Below, in pieces: positions 1 to 13,744 of a stretch of DNA of 64,000 nt. Position 1 is the first letter of the stretch. The number at the start of each line of letters is the position of its first letter. Position numbers and translations under genes: made by a program. This stretch comes from Gymnorhina tibicen (Eukaryota > Chordata > Aves > Passeriformes > Artamidae): positions 1 through 64,000 of the forward strand of contig VXAZ01004042.1 in assembly GCA_013399875.1 (NCBI GenBank). The letters are read 5' to 3'. The notes beneath the pieces are model-generated. The model was not told the origin of the DNA. It did no database searches and saw only the letters and a program-made list of their open reading frames with translations.

Positions 1-1156
1 CCCAGCCTAGCTGGAGTGTTAAGGTTTATCTCTAGCAGTTCTCTGAACCTAATTTCTGGTGAAGTAGGAACAAAGCTTCTGCTAACCGTGCAAGTGTAGA
101 AGATCTGTATAAATTGCTAAATGTGATGAATATGACAATTACACAAACATGAAACTCAGCTTTGGTTTTCTTTTAGGATGGTGCTCTGCAGTTAAACTTG
201 TAATGTTTTTAGTAAGGTCAGTAATGACCTAGAATAGTCCTGTAACGTTTGTGTATGAAGGACTAGGGACAGGGGCATCTGTATTAAGTAATTTTTTTTT
301 TTCTGTAATGGGAATTTCTTTCAACTAGTTGAGTACCATCTCATTAGTTTGAGCAGGTCAGAAAAATGTTTCTTCTAACGTGAAAAGCAAACCTGTTGCT
401 TACAGCTTCAACATTTCAGTAGTTTTTTTGCTACCAAGGAACAGCAGCAAGTTCCTGCCACCGTGCCATCAAAATAAAAGTTTAAATAAGTCTTGGTAAC
501 TGAAAGGCATTTCTTGTCCTGTGACTGAATTAACTGCTAACAACGTTATCATACCTGTCAGTGATTTCCTTTGAGATATATCAACCAACTTTTTGTAAAG
601 AAAGACTCCTGCTATAATGTCTGCTGGAATCTGGACAGCTGATCACCATTTTCCAGTGATTGTTTTGAACCACCAAAGCAGCAGTTGCATGGCAGCGGAC
701 CATTTCAAACCTGTATGGTTTGCACTTACTTTAGTAGAGATGTTTTAGTCAAGTGAAGCAGCTGTAAATGAGTCCAGCAGTTTTTTAGGTAGATTCGAAG
801 AGTTCCCTGGGGAGTAACTTCTGAAAGGGACCCAGAAGGAATTTCTTTTAAATGCTTAGCAATGTTTTTGATACCACAAACTGTAATAGATTTTCAGTGA
901 AGAAAGCAGGCAGCTGTCAGGCATGGTTTGGAAAGTTACAGATTGTTAACAGAAAAGAAAAAAAGAGACAAAAGTTTTATTTACATGAGACTTTCCTAAA
1001 ACAGTTAGCACTACCATGGATCCAACCCTCTGTCACCAGCATGAGAAGCATGGAAGAAATGCAGTTTTTGTCCCAATGTGTAGGAGTTTGGGAAAAGTCT
1101 CATAAAGAGTATTTCTATAGCTTTGAGCTGTGAAACCAAACAAAACCCAACGGCTT

Positions 1157-1168
1157 CCCCCCCCCCCC
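1157..1168. repeat. Poly-C homopolymer (12 C)
   Basis: An uninterrupted run of twelve C follows CGGCTT. It is a simple repeat, prone to length variation and sequencing error. There is no sign that it belongs to a larger element. Confidence 0.9.
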
Positions 1169-3968
1169 GCAGTTTTAAATGTGGTTGGAATAGATGAAAC
1201 AAACCATGAAGCAAACTAATGCAAAGATGCCTGACAGTCTGTTTTGCGGCTCATTTCAAGGTAAGATCTATGGCATTTAGCTGGTTGTAAGAAGCTGCTT
1301 GGAATCCATTATTTTGAGGTTTGAGAATCTAGGTATTCACATTTAGAAATAAATTTCACTGGTATTAATTTCACTGTTTCTGATTCCAGGTTCCACATGC
1401 TATTGTTACATTAATAAATAGTACAGCCAATAAAATTTATTAGGTATGGCAGGAGACATTGTTAACAGCTTCCGCTGTTCCCATGGAGGTGAGATGTGAA
1501 TGAAGAGCTCAGCTTGTGTTTTGAAGATGAGAACACAACTTTGCTAATGTACTTTCATCTATCCAAACCTGAAAGCTGTAACGTGGTTTAGTTAGCAGCT
1601 ATTTGGGGGTTGTAATGCAGTTTGCTGATGAATTCTGTTTAAAATGACCAGACTTCTTGAAATGTTGCAATGCTCCTGTGTTATTTAACTTTTGCATAAA
1701 TATGTTGTGCTCCCTTCATCCCTTCCTTCCAGCCTAACCCTGGAGTGAGACAGGCAATGTCAGTATTTGTTTTCTGTGATGCTGTGCCATGAATAATCTC
1801 AGTAGAGAGGTCTACTAGAGTTCTAATTGCAGTCCTGAGAAGTTGATCTGGTTATGTTTTGGCACTTCTGTGGTATTGGTATGGATGCTTGTTCATCATA
1901 CGCAAGAAGCACCAAAGGACTGTTTTTCAGACAATACAAACGTGGACATGGGTGGCCTCCTAGATGTTTTCAGCTCTTCCTCCAACTTGCTTCACTTCAA
2001 TGAATGTTAGTAGACAGGGAGAGAGCACCCTGCAGGTAAGTGAAGGTATGTGTGCTTCAGCTGGTGAGCTCTTAACTTCTTGAGCTGTAGGAATGATACT
2101 TAGGCTTATCTTGAGTGGGCACTCCTGTGGTTGATTCTTCTATTGTGCTCTAAATGCTTTCAATGGTATACTTAACAATTCAGACAACCTTTCTGCGCAG
2201 AAATGTCTTCAGAAGCCAAGTTTTGTAATTTACTGCTATTACTGAAGCTCATACCTTCCCATTAGAAAAAGGGTATGCAATTCCAAGAGGGTATGCATAT
2301 CCCAAGGCAAGAGTATTTTCTACAGATAACTGCTTGGTCTTGTGTCAGGAGAGGAACATCTCTTTTGGGGCATCTCAGAACTAACTTGCAGCAAGATCAG
2401 GAAGGTAAACACTGTAGTCTATTCTCATTGTCCAAGTAGTGCTATGTAGTCACTTGGAATCAGGACAGAGCTGATAGAGTAAGTTGAAAATCCTGAATCT
2501 GTTGCTGCATCCTGATACATCTCATTGTACAGCAGTTCTGTTTCCTTATGCTCTGTGCCTCAAATAGGGGTGTTCTGAAGGTTTACGTAACAGAAGGGTT
2601 TATGCTGTTTCTCAAGCATTAGGCTGCCACTGTATTAGGACAAAACGCTTTGAAACACAGCCACCTGTTCAAAGTTGCTTTGTGAAACCAGTTATTTCAT
2701 ATTTCCCCAAGTAGATATCGAAGCAGAGATCTACAGCATATTCTTACACGGTGTACTACCTATTGTTATGACTTCAGTCACTGTTCCTGTAAGTCATCTA
2801 TGAATGAGGAAATCCACCTTGTTAATGCCGCTAAATTTGATCATTCTTGTAGTGTGGCAATTCCTGTGCATTTCAAATTCTGAAACTTAATGGCCTTTTC
2901 CCTGGTATGAAAGCATCCACTATTTTTAGACTTTTCTCAACCGTAATTAAATGTACTAAGAAGTAATTTATTGTTTTTCTTTAAAGGTGTCTGGCCCAGA
3001 TGTGGGAAAAGTTCTTACCCTGATACTGAAGCATGTCTTGTAAATTACTTGTTCACTGACCTATGTGAAACAGAATGATTCCATTGGAAAAGCTTTTAGT
3101 GTGATCTCTTGTGATTGTCATACCTGCTCTGTTAATATAAACCATTAATTTTGTTTGTTTTGAATAAGAAAAGAGATGGCTGCTGCTATATGCAATTGAC
3201 TCACTTTAAAGGAACTATTTAGAAGGGGAAGACTTTGGCTCAGTAAAAGGATTTAATTGTGAAGTACAGAGAACTTGTCTGTGAAGCAGTGGATGAGGGA
3301 AATGAAGTTGATGTGATGAAGCCATCCATCAATACCTCATCCCAAAACACTACTGCAGAGGAAGTAGGAGACCAAAGGCAAGACAGTAGTGTATTGGAAA
3401 CTCATCCTGATTGCATTGGTTCCAGAGGTGTTGGCAAGAGACGTGGCAGCGTGTCTTGACTGATATAGCCATGGCAGTAAAAGTTCCCTGAGTCACTTAG
3501 GAGTTTATATTGACGATCTCTGGTTTTCCTGTAACACACTTGGAGATATTAAGATAACCCAGTAAATGTTATTAGATCTGTCCTTTTCCTAAGCAGACGG
3601 TGCAGGTCATGACTTGGCTGATTGTATTGAACTGGCAAAGCCCTTTAATTGCACATCTCATGCTGCAGAGTGGAATGCAATTCTTGAGGCCCATGGAATG
3701 TGGGCTTCCTCACCCTTGAATCTGAAGGATGGTGTAGCATGACCTCACCTCTGTGCTGGTGCATGGTGGCTCCAGTGGTCATCTAACACAAGAACTGAAG
3801 GCTTAACCTCTTGTAATTTTGGAGAACCAGGCTTTTCTCCTCAAGCCTGATTAACTGTTAATTCCTTATCAATTTAACTTCTGCTGTGTCATTCCCTTTA
3901 TTTTAATAGCCGTGACTCACTATATGGGCACCAGCATGTTATGCTGAGTTCAAGTAATAGCCTTCCCT

Positions 3969-4063
3969 CGGTCATGGCCGTGCTTCGGCGTCGAGCTCTG
4001 GCTGTGAGCGGCATTGGGTTACTCACGAGAGGAAGGGCGTGGAGGAAATGTGATACAGCTTGA
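3969..4063 (+). other. CpG-rich patch with a 29-codon open frame
   Basis: Eight CpG dinucleotides fall within 3969-4039, against a background where CpG is rare. An ATG at 3974, in a fair initiation context (purine-poor at -3 but G at +4), opens a 29-codon frame that stops at 4061-4063. Its first residues are MAVLRRRALAVSGIG, a basic, hydrophobic, acid-free stretch like a mitochondrial presequence or the start of a signal peptide. No splice donor or continuing exon is evident, and the family is not recognised. It could be a remnant of a retrocopied 5' end, a small CpG-rich regulatory patch, or chance. It is not claimed as a gene. Confidence 0.25.
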
Positions 4064-6277
4064 CAAATGGCCTGTAACCCTTTTAGCCTGAACCTGCCAG
4101 AACATACACACGCAGTCAAGGCCATATGCTGCTTAAAGATTATTTTATATATGAAAAGAGAAGAGCAGCTGGCAGACATGTCATACAGGGGAGTTCATGG
4201 AGTTGAGATGTCCCAGGCCTGAAGCTTCAGGCTTCTGGGAACCCGCCTACTTGCAGGAGAGATGACATGTCTTAAGGCTGTGCATTAATTCAAGGGGGAA
4301 AAATCAGTTCTAAGTTTCGGGTTTTTTTATAAAAGGAGCATAAAAAAAACAAGAAAAATTATCAGAACTTGTACTTCGCGTATAGGTGGTTGGTGCAGTG
4401 CTTTTTTTGAGGAAATAGTAGCTGACAAAAGCAGAATGAAAAGACACCCATTCAAATGTAGGGACTCATAACATGTTTGAAGATACACTATAAAGCCTGA
4501 GTGTGAAAGAGCAACCCTGAGCAAGAATTAAAAGCTTTGGAATAAGACGTTTTCTACTTCTTGGACCAGCTCGGTTTCATATTTTTCTCTTGTAAACCTC
4601 ACAGTTTAGTATTTGAGTACTGTCATTTGTTTTGACCTAATAGTAAGCCAGTCTCAAGACAAGCAGATTCAAGTTCTGAAGTCTCTCACCTCCTCTGTGA
4701 TGCATTGAAGAAATAATGCCAGGCATTATGACTACATAAAAACTCTAAAGTAAAGTGTTCATGTAACTGTCAATAAACACTGTCTTGAGAGGCTGTAGGC
4801 TTTACTAAAGTCTCAGTGTTCCTTTGACAGCCTTATTTGCCATCATGCTAATCAAAGAGCAACAAAGGAGGTGACTTAATTAGGGAGTGATCAGAAAAGC
4901 AGTGGAAGAAGGAGCCATGTTCTCAAAAATATTTACTGTGTGCATTTTACAACCATTTCCCCTGCACTTACCTGGGCTGAAGATGTTTTTGTGTAACAAT
5001 GGTTTTTTGTAAGTTCATCCCTTACTGTTCCCACTGGGCCTTCTCCTCAACTGCTTATCTTCTTCTGTCTCACACTGTGAGTGAAGAAGAAAAGTAGAAA
5101 AAACTTCTGGCATTTGGAGTAGATTCAGCCAGGAATGGCCTTGGGTTGTCTTCCAGAGCAGGGAGATGTGCTACAGTGAAAGGAGTACATAGGGAAAGAG
5201 GCATGAAAGGAGCTATGGCAGACTCCGTCCTCTGGGATAAGGGATGAGGTACACTAGCTTCATCTTAATTTAATGTGAAATGTGGGGGAAGGCTGAGGAT
5301 GAGGATTTTAAGCTCTGTATTACATAAAGGTATAAGATTCTGGAACTTAGCTTTGCGTGAAGGAAGCATTATGTAACAAAATAAAATATTAATATGAGAT
5401 TTTTAGCAAGGAGACAAATTTAAGATTTAACACTTGTCATAGTCAGCTATATTAAAGCCACTGGATTTGTATGATTTAAAAATCTAAGAACTGTCTATTA
5501 TGTTCAAGGGAATCTCTCCCTGTGGGCCTTCTGTACTCCCATCTCTTCATCTTCCATTTATTTGCTTCCCCTCTGTTGGGGGAGAGAAATGTTAGATGAC
5601 TTTTATGGATTTGAGACTGGCTTAATGCACGTAGCTTGGCAGTAACTTTTTGTATTTGTTAACTGTTGATGATGGCTTTCTCCCCCTACTGAAAATACAT
5701 TTTATGGTTGGGCAAGTTGTGGAAAAATTACCTTAAGTTTTCTAGCAGTGATTTTTAATGCTCCATTTGCTGGGGGGACAGCCAAAGTGGGGAAATCAGT
5801 TTGGCTGTGAGTTCCACGTTGGATGTGCTTTGCTAACAAAGGTCAATGCCTACATTTTCACTTCAGAAGTGCTTGGAACTTGTCTTTGCTAGACCTCTGG
5901 AAGAAGCAGTTTGTTAGGCTTCATTGCCTATTGAATAGGGTTTTAGTGAATGGTTAAATTACTTTGTATGTGAACTATGGCTCTTTTATGACCTGTTTAA
6001 AACTAATTAACACACCATGCTTACTTGAAGCAACTTGTGAGTTTTGACTTTGAACAACAAAAAACCAAGCTTGAGCAAGTGCTAAACTCCTTCAGTTAGA
6101 CTTAGTCCACTTGATAAAATAATTTCCTCTGAATAAGAAGTATAAAACCAACACACTTTACTTTTCTCTCTTATTGTATGCATGCTTTTTCTTTCAGCTA
6201 CAACTAGTCGAAGTAAAATACTTTGTTATATTCTACCATGGGCGGGATGGCAATAGCAGCACATGTGGAAGTTTGAC

Positions 6278-6320
6278 CCTTAAAGGTCCCTTCCAACCCA
6301 AACTATTCCATGATTCTAAG
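6278..6320 (+). mobile_element. CR1 LINE, extreme 3'-end fragment
   Basis: The segment reads TTAAAGGTCCCTTCCAACCC and runs into a degraded ATTCCATGATTCT tail. This is the diagnostic 3' terminus of avian CR1 retrotransposons. Only the last 40-60 bases survive, which is typical of severe 5' truncation during target-primed reverse transcription. The 5' boundary may lie somewhat further left, within the 'gggatggcaatagcagcaca' text, but I cannot place it by eye. Confidence 0.8.
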
Positions 6321-6362
6321 TTTCAAGTCAGATGCATACAATTCCTGACATACCACCTCTGC

Positions 6363-6455
6363 CAAAAAAAAATCCCAAACCCCAACAACACCCACAAAAA
6401 AAAAGCCTCCAAGAACACACACCAAAAGAAAACCAAACCCAAAACAACCCTATCA
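6363..6455. repeat. A/C-rich low-complexity tract
   Basis: About 90 bases are almost free of G and T on the + strand, with runs such as CCAAAAAAAAATCCC and CCCACAAAAAAAAAGCC. It starts about 40 bases downstream of the CR1 tail at 6278-6320. It may be expanded low-complexity DNA. The 96-codon frame covering it has no biological composition. Confidence 0.75.
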
Positions 6456-6459
6456 TTAA

Positions 6460-9400
6460 ACTGAACTTAGAAAAGAGAGCAAGAGCAGAAGTATAAAGTA
6501 CTTTCAATCATGCTGCTAGTTGAGGTAGGCAGTTCTTGGAGAGATTTTCATCACATATGGTTGTATAAAGAAATGTAATTTGTAGCAAGAAGTAAACAAA
6601 TTATTACTACCAAACTTGGAATCACAGTTGGTAGCATTTAGTTTAGTTTGCTTTGGTGTTTTTGTTTGGATGGGGTTTTTTAGACTTGTGTGTTGTCTTT
6701 TTCTTTCTTATACTAATCAGTTTTACAAGTCATGCATAACATTTCAGGAGCAGTATCAAAATACATACCTTCAGTTTATCTAAAAATGTTGTTCTTTCCT
6801 TTTAGGCAATCTTTTGCCTAAAGAATGCCTGCAAATTACTTTTAGTATCAATGGCAAGGATGTCTTGTATCTTCTCTCCCGTCTCAATGGCTGTTTAGAA
6901 CATATACTTTAAAATAGGGCTGCTTCTGAGGCTTTCCCAAGCTATCTGTCTGTATGAAACATTGGAGAGTCAGTTCTAATCACTAGCAGAGTGCGCAAGC
7001 CTGTGCTGCCCTGTGTGTTGGAACATGCAATTGTGGCACATACTGCCAAGAAGAAATCTCATTTCCAGTAACTGGGTGGCAAAGAGTCTGAAGCCACTAC
7101 AGCTAAAAAATAAGGAACCTGAGGGGATGAAGAAAACACTGGGTTATATCTTGGTGTTCACTTTTAAATATTCTTCTAACAAGAACCGGGTGTAAGTTTG
7201 GAAAAAAATGATATTGTTTTTTTTTCCCTCCCAAATTTTGAGATGTAATTCCAGCTTCATTAACATCAGGCACCTGGGATCACTCTTCTACTGCTTTATT
7301 ACAAGAAAGCCCCACCTATCATTATACCATTATACAACTATGTGAAATTTTGTGGGGATTAGGGGATTTAAAAGCAAAGCGTGTATATCGGTTCGAGATC
7401 GAAGTGTAATAGTACTGTTAAGTAAATGCTGAAGGGTCACAGTTTGTGCTTCTTAGTTCTGAAAAGGTAAGTAAAAATTCTTGGAGTAGGGCATCAATAT
7501 GTACATCTTCAGGTTTAAGAGCCCTCGAGTGGCTAAGTATATCTTTCATTTACGCAGATGAGACGTGTAGGCTAATATTGTTTTATTGAGGTGGTACTAA
7601 ATACATTTATACGATCTCCTTTACATTTATGTCTGTTTAGGCTTTATCCTATTTAATGCACTGTTGTACTGCAAAAGGGAAAGGTGGCAGTAGAGTTTTT
7701 GTTGTGGGCATCTCCCCCCCTCCCCAAACCCTGTGTATTTGTTTTTGTTTGGTTTAGGGTTTGCTGATAAAGCGACAGCACTTACCAAAGCCCATTAGAT
7801 AATTGCTTCTTAAAACAGTGATTTGCATGTATTGTTTTCTTAATGTCATGATAGTCATGCTGAATCTCCTTCATTGTACGAGTACTGCCACTGCTAGTCA
7901 AACAGTGAGTTAACTGCTGGGACAGTTACTTGCTGTAGCATGAGGTAAATTTCCCTCTCATTCTCGCTAAGCAAACAAACAAAAAAATTTGCTTAGAGTT
8001 TTTTACAGTCTTCCTGTTGATTCCTCCATCTTCCAGTCTATTCTGGAAAACGGCTTTACATTTTCTTTGCTGTGGTTTTGCTTGTGGGTGTGGGTCTGGG
8101 GACTTTTGTGAGTCTTTCGGGAACTTCTGGATATTGGAGATCAACAGCAGAGACAGCTGGCTGATTGCTCCTATGGTTATTAGCAGGCAGATGGAGCAAA
8201 AAGCATGTCAGTCTTTTTGGCACTATTTCAGCTACACTTGCCCTCTGCACAAAGGACTTTTGTGTTTTCCGTTACACTGAGGATCCTTGTATAGCAAAAC
8301 AAATCATGATGGGAAAATTAAGTATATGGGATATTTGTACCCCTTGTGACTCTTCACTATTGTAACCCTTCTGTGTTCAGCTTGTGATAGACTTCATGTT
8401 GAAGCCTTTGTTTTCTCCTAGGAAATAGTGCAAGGCCTCAGCTTGTGTCTAAGAGTAAAGTACACAGGATCTAGAAGCCTGGAAATCCAGACTGTGGCTT
8501 CTTCATGTATCCTGGGGAGCAGCATCCTTTTTATATCACTGTGAACAAAACCAGCAAGGGGTGCTGGAGGAAACTATTTGTGAGACTGTTTTAATATCAT
8601 TAGAGGGAGGTAATTTCTGCGAATTAGCCAGTTATTTTGGTTGCCCCAAAAGAATAGTAGGAAACTTACAAAGTGTGGGGATTTTTCCCTTGCCTTCACT
8701 GTGTTTGAAACTGACTGATATCCTCACACTAAAAAGGTAAAATTAAGATAGCATCACACCCTGAGGAAGTTGAGACTTCTTCCTTTAATTTATGGTCTTT
8801 AGTATATGTTTTTATCACTTAAGACCTAGAAACTGACACAGATTTACAAGAACTAGAGAGTTTTCTGACTATAACAAAGAAAAAAATCCCAGAGTATTTC
8901 TGACTTTTATATAACAATGAAATTTGTGAGGGTATTTGGTAAGCTCTCTTAGCTGCCACTGTTCTCTCCATTTTCTGTTAGAAATCTTTAGTGGGATCGA
9001 TGACTACTGACTCCTTGCTGAAAGCTTTTTTACTTCAGCATAGTGATGCCCCTGAAGGACATGGAATGTGCTCAGAACCACTTTCCCACATGTTGACTTG
9101 TTAAACCATTTCTTAAAGAAATAGCCTTCTTTAAAGTTTCACAGGTGGTCATGGATGGGAACCCAGGATCAGCTAAACTTTTGCTTTTTTTCATGTTAAC
9201 TGCATCTTCATCTCATGGAATTTATCTAAAAGCTCATTGAAATTTAGGAACTTCTGTCTGGTGGACAGAGAACAACATCTTCAGACAATTTGAGTTAAGT
9301 TTTTTGGTGGTTTTTATTTGTTTCTTGCTGTTGGTTGAGGTTTTATTTGTTTATTTCTACTTTTCTGTTTCTCTATAGAATATAATCTGATGGAAGTTTT

Positions 9401-12400
9401 TGTTCTTCACATATATTGCATTTGGGATTCTGGATCTGTACTTTCTAGGACAAGTTAGGAAACTAGAACAGAGGTAGCATGTGCACGTATATTGAACAGA
9501 TACGCTGTACAGAGAATTCCTATTCTTAAGACGCATTAGTGTTTGTATATGTGTTGAATGGGCTTTGCTGGGGAATTAAAGGCATGCAGGTGCATTGCTT
9601 CTCTCAGAACTTCTGCATGGCTGTGGAAGGTGTGAAACATTTTAAGTGATTAGGAGGCAAGCTGCTCGTGCAGTATGGTTTAACTGAGTCTTTGGATTAG
9701 AGAGATGTTTTCAATAAATAGTTGTAATACACTTTCTATTTATGTCTTTCGTTGCATAAGATGTAAAATCTGTAGCACGTAGAGTGATTGAATACTTGTT
9801 AAAGCAGCTTTGAGCCTTTCAAGGAGGTTTCATCTGGTTCCAGATGTACTAAAGAGCTTCATCTTCTATGGCAGAATAAAATGAGACTATATTTTTTTCC
9901 CAGAGTTCTTGGTGGTGATCCTCATATGCTACTGTGTCCATCAGGTGCTTTTGGGACTGAATAATTGTAGCCTGAGGGGGTTTTATGTTACCTATCTCAA
10001 TGTTTGGGCCTGCAAGCAGTGAGGTTTGATGGGAATATTTGTATGTGTATGTTTAGGAAGGGATGGTATTGCTTTAATCCGTCTGCTTCTCTGAGCTCCA
10101 TGTAGCCATTCAAGTTGGCGAGTTGGTTGCTGCTCCTTCAGTGGCTCCTGATGATAGAGAGTAACACTCTTTGCTTGTTAGGCTTCTACCAAAACAGAAG
10201 CCATCTCAGTTCAACTAGACAGCTGTTTATACCTGAATATAAGTTTACAGTGGCTCTTCCAAATGCATTAAGCAGAACAGCCTTTGCATCTTGGATGTAT
10301 GAAAGTAGTGGCTATGTCGCAGAAAATCCTCAGTTAAGTTGCATAGTTCTTACACTGAGTGAAGTAGAAGTTATGTTTTTGGTGTTGAAAAATGATAGTT
10401 CGTGGTGTATCTAATGTTGAACAATCAAAACTGGTAAGCTGAAGGGTGAAACATACCAGTTTCATGAAGGCATGGTCAAAGCATGAGGAGGATAGGGGGG
10501 TTTCTTTTCTTGTATAATCCTGCCTCAGAGTGTGGAAGGACATGTGGTATTGAAAAATAAACATTTCTTTTAAGTGAGCATAACCAGCCTATCTTTAATT
10601 GCCTGGATGTGGTTGAAGAAATGAATGCCTGTCTCATATTGCACTCCTCTTCAAGAAGCTTCACCAGGTGTGGAAGTTGAGCTCAACAAAGCTTGCTGTG
10701 AGGAAACCTGGCTTTTTCTACCTAACCACTTCAGTATTTCTACACTGAATCTCACTACTGTTTTGATAGTCATTTTTCCACCTTTTGTTTTCTTTCTGCA
10801 CTAATATGCAAATATGGGTAAGGAACTTGCTGATAAAGTGAAACAGGTGACTACTTTTAACCTTGCTGGAACTGTCTTCTTTTAAGGATTTGGAGGTTTG
10901 GTGTGTGTCCTTGTAATAAACATTGATTTGTTTTCCCACAAATTACATGCTTGCTCTTCCTTGCTGCCCTGAAAGATTAGTAATGAGGAAGAATACATCC
11001 ACTTCATGGAGGAAAACTAAATCTCATCTAATTTTTTTCCTACTGTCTTTGACTCCTGTGCTGTTGTCAGCTTCAAATGGAGTCGTTGTGCTCAGTTTTT
11101 GGTGCTGTCTGGCTCTGGTAATCAGTCTCCCTCTTCTGAATCAGTAATAGGCACTGGCTTTAAGGTTGCTTGATGGTGAATGAAGAGCATGTGTTTGGTT
11201 TTGGTTTGTTTGCTTTGTTTGGGGTTTCATTTCTGTGGGTATTTGTTTGTTTGTGTTTTCTTAATTTCATTAATACTTCATGTAGAGCATTTCCCACTGG
11301 CTGTGCATCTGAATATAACTCTCTCACTTTGAGCCAGTTAAGGTAATTTGCAGCCCCTGAATATTGTCAGCAACATGCAACCCCTTACAGCAGATGTCTG
11401 TTAGGCATTAGTTTACTATGGAAAATTCTGTACAATAATGATAATCTGCTTTCTGTATTTATCAAGAACATACCCATCTGATGTTTAGGGTATTACTTGC
11501 TGCTTTTCGTGCATTTTTTTGCCATTTTTGTATAACCTTTAAAAGTACTTCGTAGGTTAATGTGGAATCATTTGTTTGTTTTGTTCGTAAACAAAGACAG
11601 TCACCAGCTTCTTGCTGGTGGAGCACATGAGTGAGGAAGTTCCATGTGTCTATTTAAGGCCAAATTTAAAGACTTTCCCTAGAATTAGATAGAGAGCTCT
11701 TCATTGATCCAAAGGGGTTTAATCTGTTTTTAGAGTCTCTTCACATTGAAGTTGTCATCATAAATAGCTCACTATTTTGGATATACTGCTTATTCCATGG
11801 GTTAACAAAAGTTATGATGGCCTTTTTAAGTAGTATGGACCAAATGATGTTATTTCAAGAGTCTTTGAATTTGTTAGGAACTTCTTAGCAGAATTTAGCT
11901 CCTGATGCCTTTTTAAATTTCTGACTTCAGATTCCTTTTAGGCAAATAACATGACCAGAAGTTAAAACTTCCGGTTGGGATTGATGAACTGTGTTTCGTA
12001 GGCCACCTTGATTGCTTCTCAGTGTATGGATATCATTGAAAGTTTAGAGAAGAGTTGTAAGATATGTAAGAACTTAAATCTGCATGAGGAAACATGCAAG
12101 AGATGTTAAATCTTTCCAGGCTGCAAGGAAAATGCTAACTCCATACAGTAATTGTACTGTTAAGTTCAACTCAACATGCCATAAAGTGATGGGGAAATTA
12201 AACCTTTTGCTGTTTTTTTAAGGGTTGTGATGGACTGGAGCTGTTGAGAACAATCATTCAAGCAGAGCCATTTTGAAAATGGATTATAATTATTTTAGGC
12301 TTTTGCCAAGGCTATTTGTTTATTTTGTCTACTTAAAAGCCCCCTAAAGTACTTGAACCAGGTTGTTTACCAAATTAAACAGAGAATTAGAATTTGATGA

Positions 12401-13740
12401 TAGTTTTACTAGTATTAAATCCAGCTGTGGTACTAGAGATGCCTGATTCAACAAGAACACAAATTATCAGAACACATTGGCTAACTCCATGAAAGCACTT
12501 TCAGAAGAGAAGTCAAAACAACTCATAGTTTGAGTAAATCCTGAGTTGGAGTGAGTTCCTCTGGGTGTTCTACAGATGTTTTGTGGTGTGCTGTGTAATT
12601 CAGAGTAATGCTCTTCATGGTGAGCAACTGTAGACTGGGGGCATAACTAGAAGTAGTTTTCTAATAACTGAGGATGCTTCTAAATTAAATTCAGCTTATA
12701 TTAGCAAAATAATAATTTACAAAGGTACACGTTACAGTATTTCCTGAACAAAGTAAATTTGAAAGGCAGCTTCTGTCAGTATAATTAAGGCTTTTGTGGC
12801 ATTAATATATATGATTCATACCTGTCAAGATTTTAAAACTAGACCTTCTTAGTGAGACCACATCCAGAAATGCTCTGGCTTTAGCAGTATGAAAATAGGC
12901 ATATGCAGAAAGGTGGGAACTTTTTTGTGTCTGTTGTTGTTAATAACCTCTTCTCACACTGTTCAGGATGACAAATAGTGACAGCATACCCAAACGGACA
13001 AATTATTGGAATAATAATGATGAATAACCTTAGATACTTGCTCTGTGAAATCTGTCAGCTATAAAGCTTTTAGTACATGTAAAGGCCATGGAAAGCTAGG
13101 CAGTGTAGTTGTTCAGAAAATTAAAAGAAATACTCAGATTATCCAAGTTCTTCAAGCTGTAATAGTTTGTGTTTGTCAAGCTTTCAAGTACCATCTTAAG
13201 GCACTTCAGTGCATGGAAGAAAAATGTTTCTGTAGGAGACTGTGTAGTCTCACAGCACAACTGTGTTCCCTTGATGTTCTGCTACCACCCATGCCTGTGG
13301 AGATTCCCCAGTTTCTGCTTGGCCTTAAGGCTCCAGTTCATGAATGAAGTTAATGCTAACAGTCCTCAAGGATGGTTTGAAATTGTAATTCATATTTTTT
13401 TCCTACCAGCTGTCCTTCTGTTCACTGAACTCACAGTTGTGCTTGGGAATTTGCTTTTGCACTCTGGCATGTAAAGCAGCCACAGCAGTAGTTTCTACAA
13501 CATAAGGGATTGTCTTATTGACTCAAGAAGCAGAAAGAGTCAGTGATTATCCATCTAGGATGGGAGTGGAGCTGGGAAGCAGGACAAATTAGACATGTTC
13601 CCTGTTGCAAGAGGGTAAGGAGGTTGCTGAACTAATTATACTAGTCTGTTAATTACATTAGTCTGTGTCCTAATGCATTAGAGGATCTGTGTATTCTGGG
13701 AAGATAGGTGTCCTACTGAAGTTAAAATAATTTCCCTTAT
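6460..13740. other. Intergenic or intronic DNA, no gene seen
   Basis: This is ordinary AT-rich sequence. The many 60-105 codon frames on both strands show no domain, no conserved-looking block and no consistent exon/intron signals. A GT-rich low-complexity stretch occurs at about 11190-11265 (repeats of TTTG/GTTT), and a C-rich run at about 7710-7725. No mobile element is recognisable by eye. Confidence 0.6.
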
Positions 13741-13744
13741 GTTG

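Larger units (their letters stand above)
1..6240. other. Intergenic or intronic DNA, no gene seen
   Basis: I see no supportable exon in this stretch. The open frames are short, of no recognisable family, and have the amino-acid composition expected of AT-rich noncoding DNA. There are a few homopolymers (11 T at 292-302, 12 C at 1157-1168). One CpG-rich patch near 4.0 kb is listed separately. Short AATAAA-type hexamers occur, as expected by chance at this base composition, so they are not evidence of a 3' end. Confidence 0.6.

Noticed and set aside
470..490. AATAAA hexamer as evidence of a gene 3' end at the left edge
   Set aside because: The hexamer is common in AT-rich DNA, and no coding sequence or cleavage context supports it.
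2025..2045. Consensus-like splice donor CTGCAG|GTAAGTGAAG
   Set aside because: A single good donor with no coding-like frame or acceptor upstream; such matches occur by chance in 64 kb.
10115..10414. 99-codon + frame
   Set aside because: It begins at a TTG, has no family resemblance, and overlaps equally long frames on the other strand.
13045..13474. Two overlapping 100-codon + frames
   Set aside because: Neither has domain resemblance, and overlapping open frames in two phases point to chance.
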